NCBI RefSeq assembly: GCF_033095945.1
Contig: NZ_AP026800.1
Location: 310,001 to 374,000, forward strand
Direction of reading: 5' to 3'
Length of the DNA stretch: 64,000 nt
Source of the DNA: Bombiscardovia apis
Lineage (GTDB): Bacteria > Actinomycetota > Actinomycetes > Actinomycetales > Bifidobacteriaceae
Position numbers and translations under genes: made by a program. Within the stretch, counting starts at the first letter, position 1. Every line of letters begins with the position of its first letter. Of the stretch, positions 1 through 9,043 are shown in pieces. Below the pieces are notes generated by a model. That model was not told the DNA's origin. It saw only the letters and a program-made list of their open reading frames with translations, and made no database searches.

Positions 1-1
1 G

Positions 2-601
2 AAGAAAACCATCATTTTGGTCACGCACTCTATGGGCGATGTGCGCAAGTTCTGTAACAAGGCCATGCTCATTCAAGACGGTGTGATTGCCAAGTATGGT
101 CTGCCAGACGACGTTGCCAATGCTTACTCGGACTACTTCCTTGAGCAGCAGCAAAAGGTCGTGCAAAAAGATAACGAAGCGGTGCGCTTGGAGCAAGGCA
201 ACGGCATTAAGCTCGTAGATGTGAAGACTCTAGTCAACGGGGAAGAGGCCCAGCAGCTGGAGATTAACGAAGACTTTGACCTTGACGTCACCTTCGAGTG
301 CGCCAAAGACATCGAGCGTGGCGTATTTGCTGTCAACCTGATTGATCAGCAAGGCCGCGTGGCACTGGCAACCTCAAACAAGGTCAATTCCGACAAGGAA
401 ACCTTCACCAAGGGCCAGCATCGCATCCACTTCGCTATCGAGAACGTGCTTGCTTCGGGCGACTACCATATCAATATCGCTGCGGCTTCGGGCGATGACC
501 TCTTGCTCAAGCAGTCTGCGGTTTACCAATTCCAGATTAAGAAGGCCAAACTCTATGACCAGAGCCTTACCCATCCAAAGGTCAAGGTTAGGCTGTCGTA
601 A
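2..601 (+). CDS. Polysaccharide ABC exporter ATPase, C-terminal part (Wzt-like)
   Basis: This is the 3' end of a gene that begins before the window; the reading frame is open from base 2. The first residues read KKTIILVTHSMGDV, which is the end of an ABC ATPase domain with the H-loop histidine (VTHSM). After about residue 55 comes a beta-rich domain of roughly 130 residues resembling the Wzt C-terminal carbohydrate-binding domain, which in known systems recognises the finished glycan before export. It would energise export of a lipid-linked cell-wall polysaccharide at the inner face of the membrane. The next gene starts on the last base of its stop codon (TAATG), so the two are translationally coupled. 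The permease partner should lie upstream, outside the window. Confidence 0.8.
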   Translation, partial: KKTIILVTHSMGDVRKFCNKAMLIQDGVIAKYGLPDDVANAYSDYFLEQQQKVVQKDNEAVRLEQGNGIKLVDVKTLVNGEEAQQLEINEDFDLDVTFECAKDIERGVFAVNLIDQQGRVALATSNKVNSDKETFTKGQHRIHFAIENVLASGDYHINIAAASGDDLLLKQSAVYQFQIKKAKLYDQSLTHPKVKVRLS

Positions 602-2256
602 TGAGTTCGGCAGCACAGTGGCAGGGGCAGCGGGTTCTCATTACCCAGAGCTCGCTCGTGCGCATCGGTGGCAGTGAAGTACAAGCCTACGAATTAGCAC
701 ACTACCTCAAGGCACAAGGCTGCCGGGTGACCATGTATGCTTGGCTGGCTGCGGCCCCCATGCTTGACCTCTTGGAAGAGTCCGGCATCAGCGTTATTAC
801 TAGCAGCAGCGAGGAGTCCGCCCTCCTGCACGCGCGCGATTTTGACCTCGTCTGGGTTCAGCACGAAGTCCTGCCGGCGAGTTTGATTGAAGATTTGGCC
901 CAAGAGCCCGTCCAGCGCCCTCGCTTTATTTTTGCCCACATGTCTCCCTACCGGGAAGTGCACTTAGAGCAGCCTTACATCTACGGTTTGGAAGATGGGC
1001 TTGCTGACTTGATTGTCTGCAATGCGCCCAGCACTTTGGAAGCGCAAAAGCCGTATTTCGCAGCGCAAGATAAGTTGGTTCTCTATCCTAATCCGGCTCC
1101 GCAAGCCTTCGCCCAGCAGCCCCATACCATGCACGAGCAGCTGGCCAAGGTATTAATTGTTTCCAATCATGCTCCTTCCGAGCTCTTGCAGGCTGCTGAT
1201 GTGCTCCGCCAGCAGGGTATCGAGGTTGACATTTTGAACGATGTGGTGGGCGGCCAGCCTCAGCTCACCTCTCCTGAGCTCTTGGACCAGTATGATTGCG
1301 TAATTTCAATCGGCAAAACTGTCCAATACTGCTTAGTTCAAGGAGTGCCGGTCTTCCTCTACGACCGTTTCGGCGGTCCGGGCTATTTGAATGCCAGCAA
1401 CTGTGAGCAAGCTGCCCAGTTCAACTTCTCTGGCCGTTCACAAGGCGGCTCGCCCTCTTTGGTACAGGCCCAGCAGGAGTGCGCCAAGTCGCGCTTAGAG
1501 CCCCAGCTTTTGGCCCAGCTTATCGTCGATGGATATGCTCAGGCCTGTGCTTTCCAGGGTGAGCACCGAGAGCAGTTCGTCAAGCAATACGCTATCGACG
1601 GCGTATTTACGGGTCTGATGGAGCGTCTGAACCAGCGTCCGCAGCAGCCCTTCGAGATGAGTGAGGTCTATCGCTCCTATCTTGTGCGCCACAGCCAGAT
1701 GGTGACTGACTACAATCAGTCCATCCAGTTCGCTGCCAACCCGGTTGTGCGCTTCTACCAGCAGGCTGTTCGCGTGTATCTGGGGCAGTCTACCAACATG
1801 AACGCTAGTAATTTGGCGCCCGCGGCCTACCCCTTGCGTGAGGAAACCAAGCTCGACATCGACTGCCGAAACCAGCAAGTGGTCCGCGTTGACTTTGGTG
1901 AAGAGCCCTGCTTGGTGACTGGTTTGAAAGCCGAATCCGGTGCTTTGGATTCGTTAAATATGTCCACGAACGCTGACATTGAGCTCGAAGGTGTCTACCT
2001 CTTCATGGCAGCAGATCCCCAAGTCTACTTCCACTCGCCCGGTTCGCTCAAGCAGCTGTCGGTGCGGGCGCAGGTCTACCCGCTGTCTCACATTCCAGCG
2101 CCGGCTTTGGCCAAGCTTTCGCAAGAGATTCGGACCCGCCAGCAGCATCAGATGGTGCAGCTGGACTATTGGTATAGCTTACGAAATAATCCATGTGTTC
2201 GCTTGCTCGTGCGACTGCGCAGACGGGCACAAAAACTCATTAAAGGTAGGGCGTAA
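601..2256 (+). CDS. GT4-like glycosyltransferase with C-terminal beta domain
   Basis: A 551-residue protein. The N-terminus has a GT-B style Rossmann start with the glycine loop RIGGSEVQAYELAHYL (about residues 22-37), as in sugar-nucleotide glycosyltransferases of family GT4. Residues up to about 330 fit two GT-B half domains. Residues about 410-515 look like an additional all-beta domain, and the extreme C-terminus is strongly basic (RLLVRLRRRAQKLIKGRA), suggesting contact with the membrane. It overlaps the Wzt-like gene by one base and is followed directly, with no gap, by the large GT2 gene, so the three form one operon for assembly and export of a surface glycan. The sugar donor and acceptor cannot be read from the sequence. 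Confidence 0.65.
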   Translation: MSSAAQWQGQRVLITQSSLVRIGGSEVQAYELAHYLKAQGCRVTMYAWLAAAPMLDLLEESGISVITSSSEESALLHARDFDLVWVQHEVLPASLIEDLAQEPVQRPRFIFAHMSPYREVHLEQPYIYGLEDGLADLIVCNAPSTLEAQKPYFAAQDKLVLYPNPAPQAFAQQPHTMHEQLAKVLIVSNHAPSELLQAADVLRQQGIEVDILNDVVGGQPQLTSPELLDQYDCVISIGKTVQYCLVQGVPVFLYDRFGGPGYLNASNCEQAAQFNFSGRSQGGSPSLVQAQQECAKSRLEPQLLAQLIVDGYAQACAFQGEHREQFVKQYAIDGVFTGLMERLNQRPQQPFEMSEVYRSYLVRHSQMVTDYNQSIQFAANPVVRFYQQAVRVYLGQSTNMNASNLAPAAYPLREETKLDIDCRNQQVVRVDFGEEPCLVTGLKAESGALDSLNMSTNADIELEGVYLFMAADPQVYFHSPGSLKQLSVRAQVYPLSHIPAPALAKLSQEIRTRQQHQMVQLDYWYSLRNNPCVRLLVRLRRRAQKLIKGRA

Positions 2257-5200
2257 ATGCTGCTCCACAATTCGATGAATTACCAGATTGAGCTCGACAC
2301 GGTAACTCGCGATAGCGATACGGGCAAGGTCGTTATTGCCGGTTGGGCTGTTGACAAGCTGCGCAAGCGCGGTCTCAGGATGCGTGTTGAAGGCAAGGAT
2401 TCGAGCCTGACTCGCCAGCCCCGCCCTGAGATTGCTGCCATGTATAGCTTGGAAGATGGCTCCAAGCCCGGTTTTAGTGTTACACTGCCCAACGAGCAAA
2501 CCCCATGCAGGCTGGTCGTTTCCCTCAATGGTAAAGACAAGACACTGGTTTTGGAACCAGGCAAACTTGAGCGCCAGTTGCAAAGCGATAAACTCAAAGG
2601 CAAGGCTCGCAGCGCAGCTCGCTATCTTTCCCGCGCTTGGACTCCCTCTGGTTTCCGCGATTTAACAGATGCGCTCAGGAGGCGGGTGACCGACCACCAG
2701 GAGTTTTACGATCGCTGGATTGCCCAGCATGAAAACATGACGCAGAGCCAAGCTCACGAGCAGATTGCAGCCTTTAAGAAGCAGCCGCTCATTTCGATAG
2801 TGGTGCCGGTTTATAACGTTGAAGAGACTTGGCTGCGCAAGTGCGTGGCTTCGGTGCAAAACCAGTGGTATGAGCACTGGCAGCTTTGCTTGGCCGACGA
2901 TTGCTCGCCTTCACCCCACGTGCGCCCGCTCTTGAAGGAACTTGCCGAAAGCGATGCGCGTATCAGCGTGGTGGAGCGCAGCAGCAACGGCGGTATTGCT
3001 CAGGCCACAAACTCCGCTATTGAGATGGCAACCGGCGACTATATCGGCTTTATGGACAACGACGACGAACTGGCTCCTCAGGCCCTCTTCGAGGTGGTGC
3101 GAGCCATCAACGAAGACCCGTCTCGTGATTTCATCTATTCTGATGAAGATAAGATGACTGAAGAAGGCGTGCGTTTTGATCCCTTCTTTAAGCCCGGTTT
3201 TTCGCCCAATTTGCTTCTTAGCCACAATTACATTACCCACTTTGTAGTAGTGTCGCGCAGTTTGCAGGAGCGCGTGGGCGGTTTGCGCGCTGAGTTCGAT
3301 GGCAGCCAAGACTACGACTTCGTCTTGCGGGCCACAGAGCAGGCGGAGAGTGTCCATCACATTGCTCACATGCTCTACCACTGGCGCACCTTAGCCAGTT
3401 CAGTGGCCGGAGATCCGACCAGTAAGATGTATGCCTATGAGGCTGGGCAGAAGGCTGTGGAAGCAGCACTTGAGCGTCGGCAGATGCCCGGCAAGGTGCG
3501 CATGCTCGAAAACTTGGGCACGTACAAGATTGATTACCAGTTGGCCCAGCAGCCCAGCGTGGCCGTCATCGCCAGTGGCTACAGCGACGAGCTCTTTGCC
3601 CAGCTCAAGGCCGGCACCGATTATCCGTCCGTGACTTTCGTGCGCGCCGAAGCCGAGCAGGTCAACGAGATTGCCCTCAAGCAGAGCCAAAAGCTCCTGG
3701 TCTTCCTCAACGGACTCAAACCAGACAACCCCAAGTGGTTAGCCGAGATGGTCAACTACACCCGCCCCGAAGGCGTGGGCATTGTGGGGGGCAAAATCTT
3801 TAGCAAGTCTCAGATGGTAGAGAATGCCGGCGTTACCTTGCGGGCTCTGCGCTCGGGCCATCCCTTCGAAATGCGAGGGGAGTGGGACCATGGCATCGGC
3901 TATTACTTCCGAGATATTTTGCCCCACGACATGTTCGCAGTAACGGAAGATTGCCTACTCGTTAGTGCCCAATCTTTCCGCAAACTCAAGGGCTTTGAGA
4001 CCAGCCTCGCTGCCGGCCTGCGCGGTATCGACTTCTGTGCTCGTGCCCGGCAGGAGCAGGGTCTCACCACCCTCTGGCAGCCCTACAGCTCCTTCATTCG
4101 CTTGGCTAAGTCGGCGCTGGTGATTAGCTCCGACGATGCTGCTGCCTATCTGCGCTCGCATCCAGGGCTCAGTGATCCCTTCGCTACAGTTTACTTCCCG
4201 TCTGCAAAGGGCGATTCCAACTCGGTGTGCGGCTCCATTGACCGGGTGAAGGTATCGAACGATGGCCGCCACCTTGTGGTCGAAGGCTGGGCTGCAGACC
4301 GGGAGGCAGGTCAAGCTGCCCAGCTGTCTCTGAGTGAAAGCTCTGCTGCCCAAATCGAGCAACTGCACCGGAGTCTGCGTCCCGATGTCAATATGACTCT
4401 TCATACCAAGCCCGATGTGGAAGTGGGCTTTGCGGCTCGCATCAGCGTGGAAGAAGGTGCTTATCAGACTTGGCGGGCCCAAAGCCCCAAGCTGGTCTTG
4501 ACCTCCCCAACTGGTGAGCTGGCCCTGCCCTTGAAGCTCCCGGCGATTGCGGCTCTGTCTCAGGCCAGCGAAGCTATGCGCAAGCTCGGCCTCCTGCGTC
4601 ACCCGCGGCGTTTGGCCCACCAGCTGAGTGACAAATATCTGGTGCCTCGCCAGCAGGAGCAGGCTTACCGTAAGCTCATTGCTCGCACTGAGCACTACGA
4701 CCCGGCCCAGGTGCGTGCTCAAGTCGCAGCTTTCAAGCAGCAGCCAGTTATTTCGCTACTGGTGCCTGTCTACAATGTGGATCCTCACTGGCTGGAGCTG
4801 TGCGTCAATTCGGTGCGGGAGCAGTACTATCCCAACTGGGAGCTGTGCTTGGCAGATGATTGCTCGACCGATGAGCGCATTAAGCCCATTTTGGAGGCTT
4901 ATGCCCAGCAGGATCCGCGTATCAAGGTGGTCTTCCGTAAGGAAAACGGCCATATTTCACGCTCCAGCAACTCGGCTCTCGAACTGGCTACCGGCGAGTT
5001 CGTGGCCCTGCTCGACAACGATGATGAATTGGCTCCCCAGGCCCTGTTTGAGGTAGTCAAGCGCCTCAATGAGAAGCCTGATACAGACCTGATTTATTCC
5101 GATGAAGACAAGGAAGATGAGGAAGGGCACCGCTCAGACCCGCATTTCAAGCCTGATTACGCGCCCGACCTTCTGCTCTCGACCAACTACATCAGCCATT

Positions 5201-6357
5201 TGGGCGTCTATCGCAGGTCGATTGTTGAGAAAATCGGCGGCTTTAGGCCCGGCTACGAGGGCTCTCAAGACTACGACATGGTCTTGCGCTTCGTGGAGCA
5301 GACCAGCCCTGAGCGCATCCAGCACATCGCCAAGGTGCTCTACCACTGGCGCACGCTGGCCTCGTCCACAGCATCGGGCAGCGGAGCTAAGAATTATGCT
5401 TCCGATGCTGGCTTGCGGGCTTTACAGTCGGCTATGGAACGGCGGGGGACCGGTGCCCAGGTAGTGAGTGCTGGGCCGAGTGGTATCTACAATGTGCACT
5501 ATCCGGTTTCGGGAGATGACATGGTTTCGGTCATTATCCCCACGAAAGATGGCTACGACAACATTGAGCGCTGCTTGGATTCCATCATCGCTAAGACGAC
5601 CTACAGCAATTACGAGGTCATCATTGCTGACAATGGCTCAACCAACCCGGCCATGCACAAGCTCTACAGCCACTATCAGGAGCTTATGGGGAGCAAGTTG
5701 CGCATTGAAGAGATTGACATTCCCTTCAACTACTCGCGCATCAACAATATCGCCGCTTCCAAGGCGCGCGGTAAGTTCCTACTCTTCCTCAACGATGACA
5801 CCCAGGTTATTAGCCCCCATTGGATGACCCGCATGGTTTCCTTCGCTCAGATGAAGCGCGTGGGCGTGGTGGGCGCCAAGCTCTACTATCCGATTGAGAC
5901 GATTCAGCACGCGGGCATCGTCTTAGGCTTGGGCGGCGTTGCGGGCCACATTCAGGCCGGGTGCCCCCGCACTCACTTGGGCTACTTCGGTCGATTAGTG
6001 GAAAATGTCAACTATTATGCCATGACGGCCGCTTGCTGCATGGTCAAAGCTGAGGATTTCCAAGCCGTTGGCGGCTTTGATGAAGACATGGCGGTAGCTT
6101 ACAACGACGTGGATTTGTGCATTAGAATCCACGACGAACTCGGTCGAGATAACGTATGGGCCCACGAAGTTGAGCTCTACCACTACGAGTCGCTCACACG
6201 CGGTTACGACGTGAAGAGTGCGGAAAAGAAAGCGCGTTTGGATAGGGAAGCAGCCAAGTTCCGGGAGCGTTACGCAACGATTGTTGACAACGATCCTTAC
6301 TACAACCCCAACCTCTCCCGCACCTCGGGCAATTTCTGGGTGCGCGATAATACCTGA
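2257..6357 (+). CDS. Large multi-module GT2 glycosyltransferase (tandem duplicated)
   Basis: A 1366-residue protein with three recognisable GT-A (GT2) modules and one decayed one. Residues about 20-110 form a beta stem with VVIAGWAVD. A GT2 domain at about 178-415 has ISIVVPVYN and FMDNDDELAP. A GT2-like domain at about 427-640 has lost its metal motif. Then the order repeats: stem with VVEGWAAD (about 670-780), GT2 at 828-1065 (LLVPVYN, LLDNDDELAP), and a final GT2 at 1087-1345 (VSVIIPTKDGYDN, FLNDDTQVIS, YNDVDLCIR) of the rhamnosyltransferase-like type. It begins right after the upstream stop, with AAAGGTAGGG as ribosome binding site; an in-frame ATG six codons later is an alternative. It probably adds several sugars of a rhamnan-type cell-wall polysaccharide. 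Family assignment is solid, the exact linkage is not known. Confidence 0.8.
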   Translation: MLLHNSMNYQIELDTVTRDSDTGKVVIAGWAVDKLRKRGLRMRVEGKDSSLTRQPRPEIAAMYSLEDGSKPGFSVTLPNEQTPCRLVVSLNGKDKTLVLEPGKLERQLQSDKLKGKARSAARYLSRAWTPSGFRDLTDALRRRVTDHQEFYDRWIAQHENMTQSQAHEQIAAFKKQPLISIVVPVYNVEETWLRKCVASVQNQWYEHWQLCLADDCSPSPHVRPLLKELAESDARISVVERSSNGGIAQATNSAIEMATGDYIGFMDNDDELAPQALFEVVRAINEDPSRDFIYSDEDKMTEEGVRFDPFFKPGFSPNLLLSHNYITHFVVVSRSLQERVGGLRAEFDGSQDYDFVLRATEQAESVHHIAHMLYHWRTLASSVAGDPTSKMYAYEAGQKAVEAALERRQMPGKVRMLENLGTYKIDYQLAQQPSVAVIASGYSDELFAQLKAGTDYPSVTFVRAEAEQVNEIALKQSQKLLVFLNGLKPDNPKWLAEMVNYTRPEGVGIVGGKIFSKSQMVENAGVTLRALRSGHPFEMRGEWDHGIGYYFRDILPHDMFAVTEDCLLVSAQSFRKLKGFETSLAAGLRGIDFCARARQEQGLTTLWQPYSSFIRLAKSALVISSDDAAAYLRSHPGLSDPFATVYFPSAKGDSNSVCGSIDRVKVSNDGRHLVVEGWAADREAGQAAQLSLSESSAAQIEQLHRSLRPDVNMTLHTKPDVEVGFAARISVEEGAYQTWRAQSPKLVLTSPTGELALPLKLPAIAALSQASEAMRKLGLLRHPRRLAHQLSDKYLVPRQQEQAYRKLIARTEHYDPAQVRAQVAAFKQQPVISLLVPVYNVDPHWLELCVNSVREQYYPNWELCLADDCSTDERIKPILEAYAQQDPRIKVVFRKENGHISRSSNSALELATGEFVALLDNDDELAPQALFEVVKRLNEKPDTDLIYSDEDKEDEEGHRSDPHFKPDYAPDLLLSTNYISHLGVYRRSIVEKIGGFRPGYEGSQDYDMVLRFVEQTSPERIQHIAKVLYHWRTLASSTASGSGAKNYASDAGLRALQSAMERRGTGAQVVSAGPSGIYNVHYPVSGDDMVSVIIPTKDGYDNIERCLDSIIAKTTYSNYEVIIADNGSTNPAMHKLYSHYQELMGSKLRIEEIDIPFNYSRINNIAASKARGKFLLFLNDDTQVISPHWMTRMVSFAQMKRVGVVGAKLYYPIETIQHAGIVLGLGGVAGHIQAGCPRTHLGYFGRLVENVNYYAMTAACCMVKAEDFQAVGGFDEDMAVAYNDVDLCIRIHDELGRDNVWAHEVELYHYESLTRGYDVKSAEKKARLDREAAKFRERYATIVDNDPYYNPNLSRTSGNFWVRDNT

Positions 6358-6374
6358 TCGCTTTCAATAGTAGA

Positions 6375-6420
6375 GGGCTCTGAAACCGAGTTATGCTCAG
6401 TTTCAGAGCCCTTTCGTCTT
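6375..6420 (+). terminator. Rho-independent terminator after the glycosyltransferase operon
   Basis: A perfect 12-bp inverted repeat, GGGCTCTGAAAC and GTTTCAGAGCCC, with a 13-base loop, followed by TTTCGTCTT. It closes the rightward polysaccharide operon and separates it from the leftward GT2 gene. Confidence 0.85.
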
Positions 6421-6437
6421 ACATGCGAAGGCCGCTA

Positions 6438-7478
6438 TTAAGCCATGTTCTTAATCTTGAGGTCGTACACCCGTTTCTCGGCTGAGCGCAGGATACTCAG
6501 ACCCAAGCAGGAGAGCAGGGTAGCTGGGTCTAACTGCCGTAGGAGCTGACGAACTGCCCGCCTGTCGCTCTGGTACAAGTCTTGGTCGCGGCCTGTTTGC
6601 CTGCTGACTGTGCGCAGGGAACGCAAACCATCGAGCATGGTGTAGGTGCTGCGGGCAGGGCGCACATCGTGCTCAAGAGCCAGCTTAAAGTTCGCTATCC
6701 CAGCCGCAATGTTGTCGTGGTAGAAGCTAGGTTCCTTATTGGAGTGGGTGACCGAGCCCGGCGTTTGCAGCCAGTAGTAGAGCGGTAGGTCGATGTCAGC
6801 CACCCATAGCATGCGTTCGTAAAGCTGGCCGGCAATCATCACATCTTGCGCATAGACGCCTTCGGGAAAACGAATATCCTTCCACACCTTACGCTTGTAA
6901 AGTCGGCACCAATTGGCTTCATTGAAATACTGAGCCTCGCCCTTCTTGCTTCTCAAGTCTGCTAGCTTGCGCAGGCTCTTACAAAACACATTTTGATAGG
7001 CCTGGAAGGGTTGCACCAATAGCGTGATACTGCGGGGAGCGGGAGCGCCCACCTCGGCCAGCTCAGCTATGGAAGCGTGTTGAGAAGCACCAAACTGGGT
7101 CCAACGCGCCTTGCTCATATCGGCTCCGGAGTTTTGTATGGCCTTGAGGAGAAACTCAATGTTGTGGCGGTCGAGGATGTCGTCGTTGTCTACAAAAGCG
7201 ATATATTCTCCTCGGGCTTCATCGAGACCGCGGTTTTGCGCCTTGCCGATACCGCCATTGGACTGATGAATGACCCGCAGGCGGTCGTCTTCTTGAGCCA
7301 TGCGATCACAAATGCTGCCGGAGTGGTCTGTAGACCCGTCATCTACTGCAATGATTTCGAGTTGCGAGTGGCTCTGATTTAGGATTGAGCGAAGGCAGGC
7401 CTCTAGATACAGTTCAGCGTTGTATACGGGTACGATGATGGAAACCAGGGCTTGGTTTGAGCTAGCTTGAAATGTCAT
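6438..7478 (-). CDS. Family 2 glycosyltransferase
   Basis: A 346-residue GT2 enzyme. The N-terminus carries SIIVPVYNAELYLEACL (about residues 13-29), followed by AVDDGSTD (43-50), the nucleotide-binding aspartates, and VDNDD (95-99), the metal-binding DxD-type motif. The C-terminal 120 residues are less conserved and may hold acceptor specificity. The frame stays open for about 200 codons upstream of the chosen ATG, but that part would run through the oppositely oriented peptidase gene and its promoter region, and the GT2 fold starts only at residue 12 of the chosen start. It is convergent with the polysaccharide operon and probably transfers another sugar of the same surface glycan. It has no membrane segments and is likely cytoplasmic or peripheral. 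Confidence 0.8.
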   Translation of the reverse strand: MTFQASSNQALVSIIVPVYNAELYLEACLRSILNQSHSQLEIIAVDDGSTDHSGSICDRMAQEDDRLRVIHQSNGGIGKAQNRGLDEARGEYIAFVDNDDILDRHNIEFLLKAIQNSGADMSKARWTQFGASQHASIAELAEVGAPAPRSITLLVQPFQAYQNVFCKSLRKLADLRSKKGEAQYFNEANWCRLYKRKVWKDIRFPEGVYAQDVMIAGQLYERMLWVADIDLPLYYWLQTPGSVTHSNKEPSFYHDNIAAGIANFKLALEHDVRPARSTYTMLDGLRSLRTVSRQTGRDQDLYQSDRRAVRQLLRQLDPATLLSCLGLSILRSAEKRVYDLKIKNMA

Positions 7479-7688
7479 AACCCCCAAGTGTAGGGAAGAA
7501 TACGACCTAGACCAACTCGGCCAGCACAAATGTGGATAACTCGATGAGAGATGCACAGACGACTCGAAAACGGGCACAGCTATCGCTAGACTGGTAAGTT
7601 CGTCGTCTTTTTGGGAATGAGTGGGCAACGGTAATGGATAGCAGCCAAAGAAGCAGCTACCGAGAGTGAAGCAGAAGGGGCTGTGAGG

Positions 7689-8900
7689 ATGAGGATGCGT
7701 GGGGCGTACACGAGTGCGGTATTGGTGTTGAGTTTGTTGGGGGCCAATGGGGCTGCTGCGCAAGGTTTGGACGCGCAGGCGGCTCAGAGCACTGTGATCA
7801 ATGGGCAAGTTGTGCAGTTGGAAGCGCCGCTCAAGGCCGGTAAAGCCGAGGCAGACAGCACGCAAGCACCCAAGGAAGACATTCAATTCGAGCGTTCGCA
7901 GCTGCTGCGCGGTGAAAATGTGCCCAACGCTGAGCTCTTCCGCATGTATAACCACAACACCGGTGAGCACTTTTACACCCGAGACGGCAATGAGCGTGAC
8001 TTCCTGCGCCGCAAGGGTTGGAATTACGAGGGCGTGGGCTGGCGCTCTCCTCTTGAAGGCACACCGGTCTATCGCATGTATAACCCCAATTCCGGCGAGC
8101 ATTTCTACTCACTCAACGGCAACGAGCGAGATATGGTCCTCTCTAAGGGCTGGCGTTATGAGGGCATCGGCTGGCAAGCTGCGGCTCCCAATGGTTACCC
8201 GGTTTACCGGCTCTACAATCCCAACGATCGGGGCCCGGGAGCCCATCACTTCACGCTCAACGGCAATGAGCGCAATATGCTCCAGTCTCGCGGATGGCGC
8301 TACGAAGGTATCTCTTGGTATGGGGTGGGCGAGGCGGCCCAGTCCTTCGCAGACATGCGGATTTTGAACGTGCGCACATACAACCAATACGCCGAAGGAG
8401 CACCTAGCGGTTGCGAGGGTGCTTCACTGCTCCAAGCCTTGCAATATAAGGGCAAGCTGAGCGACTGGAGCCTGCGCTCCTTTTTGAATACCATCCCGCG
8501 CTCGCCCAATGGGGACCCCAACAACGGCTTCGTGGGTAGCCCCTTCAGGGAGAGTTCGTCGGTGTATTCCGCTATCTATCCGGCTCCTTTGACCGGCTGG
8601 GGGCAGCAGTATGGCAATGTGCAGAACATCTCCGGTCAGCCCATGGACGCGCTCATCAGCGAGGTGCGGGTAGGCAATCCAGTAGTGGCATGGGTTACGA
8701 TTAACTTTAAGCCGGTGCGCTGGGGCCGGTGGAGTTTCGGAGCAGCAGTTAACAATAACCATGCTGTGACCTTAGACGGCTACAACATTCCCGCCGGCCA
8801 GGTTCACGTATCCGACCCCATTTCTGGTTCTTACTGGCTGAGCCGAGCCCAATTCGAAGAAATCTACAACGCCCGCAAGTTCGCCGTAGTAGTGAGATAA
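7689..8900 (+). CDS. Secreted C39-like cysteine peptidase with three DUF5648-type repeats
   Basis: About 403 residues. A signal peptide is visible (basic MRMRG start, hydrophobic stretch, cleavage around AAAQG). Residues about 82-215 contain three repeats of about 40 residues with the pattern YRMYNPNSGEHFYSLNGNER followed by KGWRYEGIGW, the DUF5648-like module common on secreted proteins of bifidobacteria and lactobacilli and thought to bind the wall. Residues about 220-403 match a Peptidase_C39_2-like papain fold: a cysteine at about 241 in SGCEGASLLQ, a histidine at about 357 in NNHAVTLDGYN and an aspartate at about 374 in VSDPISG. The AGAAGGGG ribosome site sits too close to the GTG at 7683, so the ATG at 7689 is preferred. 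The substrate is unknown; a cell-wall or peptide target outside the cell is inferred. Confidence 0.75.
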   Translation: MRMRGAYTSAVLVLSLLGANGAAAQGLDAQAAQSTVINGQVVQLEAPLKAGKAEADSTQAPKEDIQFERSQLLRGENVPNAELFRMYNHNTGEHFYTRDGNERDFLRRKGWNYEGVGWRSPLEGTPVYRMYNPNSGEHFYSLNGNERDMVLSKGWRYEGIGWQAAAPNGYPVYRLYNPNDRGPGAHHFTLNGNERNMLQSRGWRYEGISWYGVGEAAQSFADMRILNVRTYNQYAEGAPSGCEGASLLQALQYKGKLSDWSLRSFLNTIPRSPNGDPNNGFVGSPFRESSSVYSAIYPAPLTGWGQQYGNVQNISGQPMDALISEVRVGNPVVAWVTINFKPVRWGRWSFGAAVNNNHAVTLDGYNIPAGQVHVSDPISGSYWLSRAQFEEIYNARKFAVVVR

Positions 8901-8903
8901 GCC

Positions 8904-8933
8904 TTGCCTGCAGTCGGGCCTTGGATGTAATAT
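8904..8933 (+). promoter_or_regulatory. Candidate promoter of the rpsF operon
   Basis: TTGCCT and TAATAT separated by 18 bases, starting just after the peptidase stop. Transcription would begin near 8940 and give a leader of about 100 bases before rpsF. A second -10-like TAGAAT at 8953 lacks a well-spaced -35. Confidence 0.45.
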
Positions 8934-8999
8934 TGCGAGTACTGTCAGTGGCTAGAATCATCTGGATTTTGGCCGCCCGGTAGTGTGTTACACCCTCCT

Positions 9000-9020
9000 G
9001 TCGTGGAAAGTCCACGACCG
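9000..9020 (+). promoter_or_regulatory. Hairpin in the rpsF leader, possible S6:S18 autoregulatory element
   Basis: A perfect 8-bp stem GTCGTGGA / TCCACGAC with the 3-base loop AAG, followed immediately by CG so that a CCG triplet sits at the 3' base of the stem. It ends 11 bases before the AAGGAGG of rpsF. A hairpin with an adjacent CCG is the core of the known S6:S18 mRNA leader motif, by which the S6-S18 complex represses its own operon. The outer stem expected in that motif is weak here, so the identification is tentative. Confidence 0.45.
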
Positions 9021-9043
9021 AGTATGTCCAAAGGAGGTGGGTG

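Noticed and set aside
3955..4722. 255-codon open frame antisense to the large glycosyltransferase gene
   Set aside because: It is a codon-bias shadow; the plus-strand GT2 protein has clear motifs across the same bases.
7479..8102. N-terminal extension of about 208 codons on the minus-strand GT2 gene
   Set aside because: It runs antisense through the peptidase gene and its promoter, is Pro/His-rich without domain character, and the GT2 fold begins only after the ATG at 7478.
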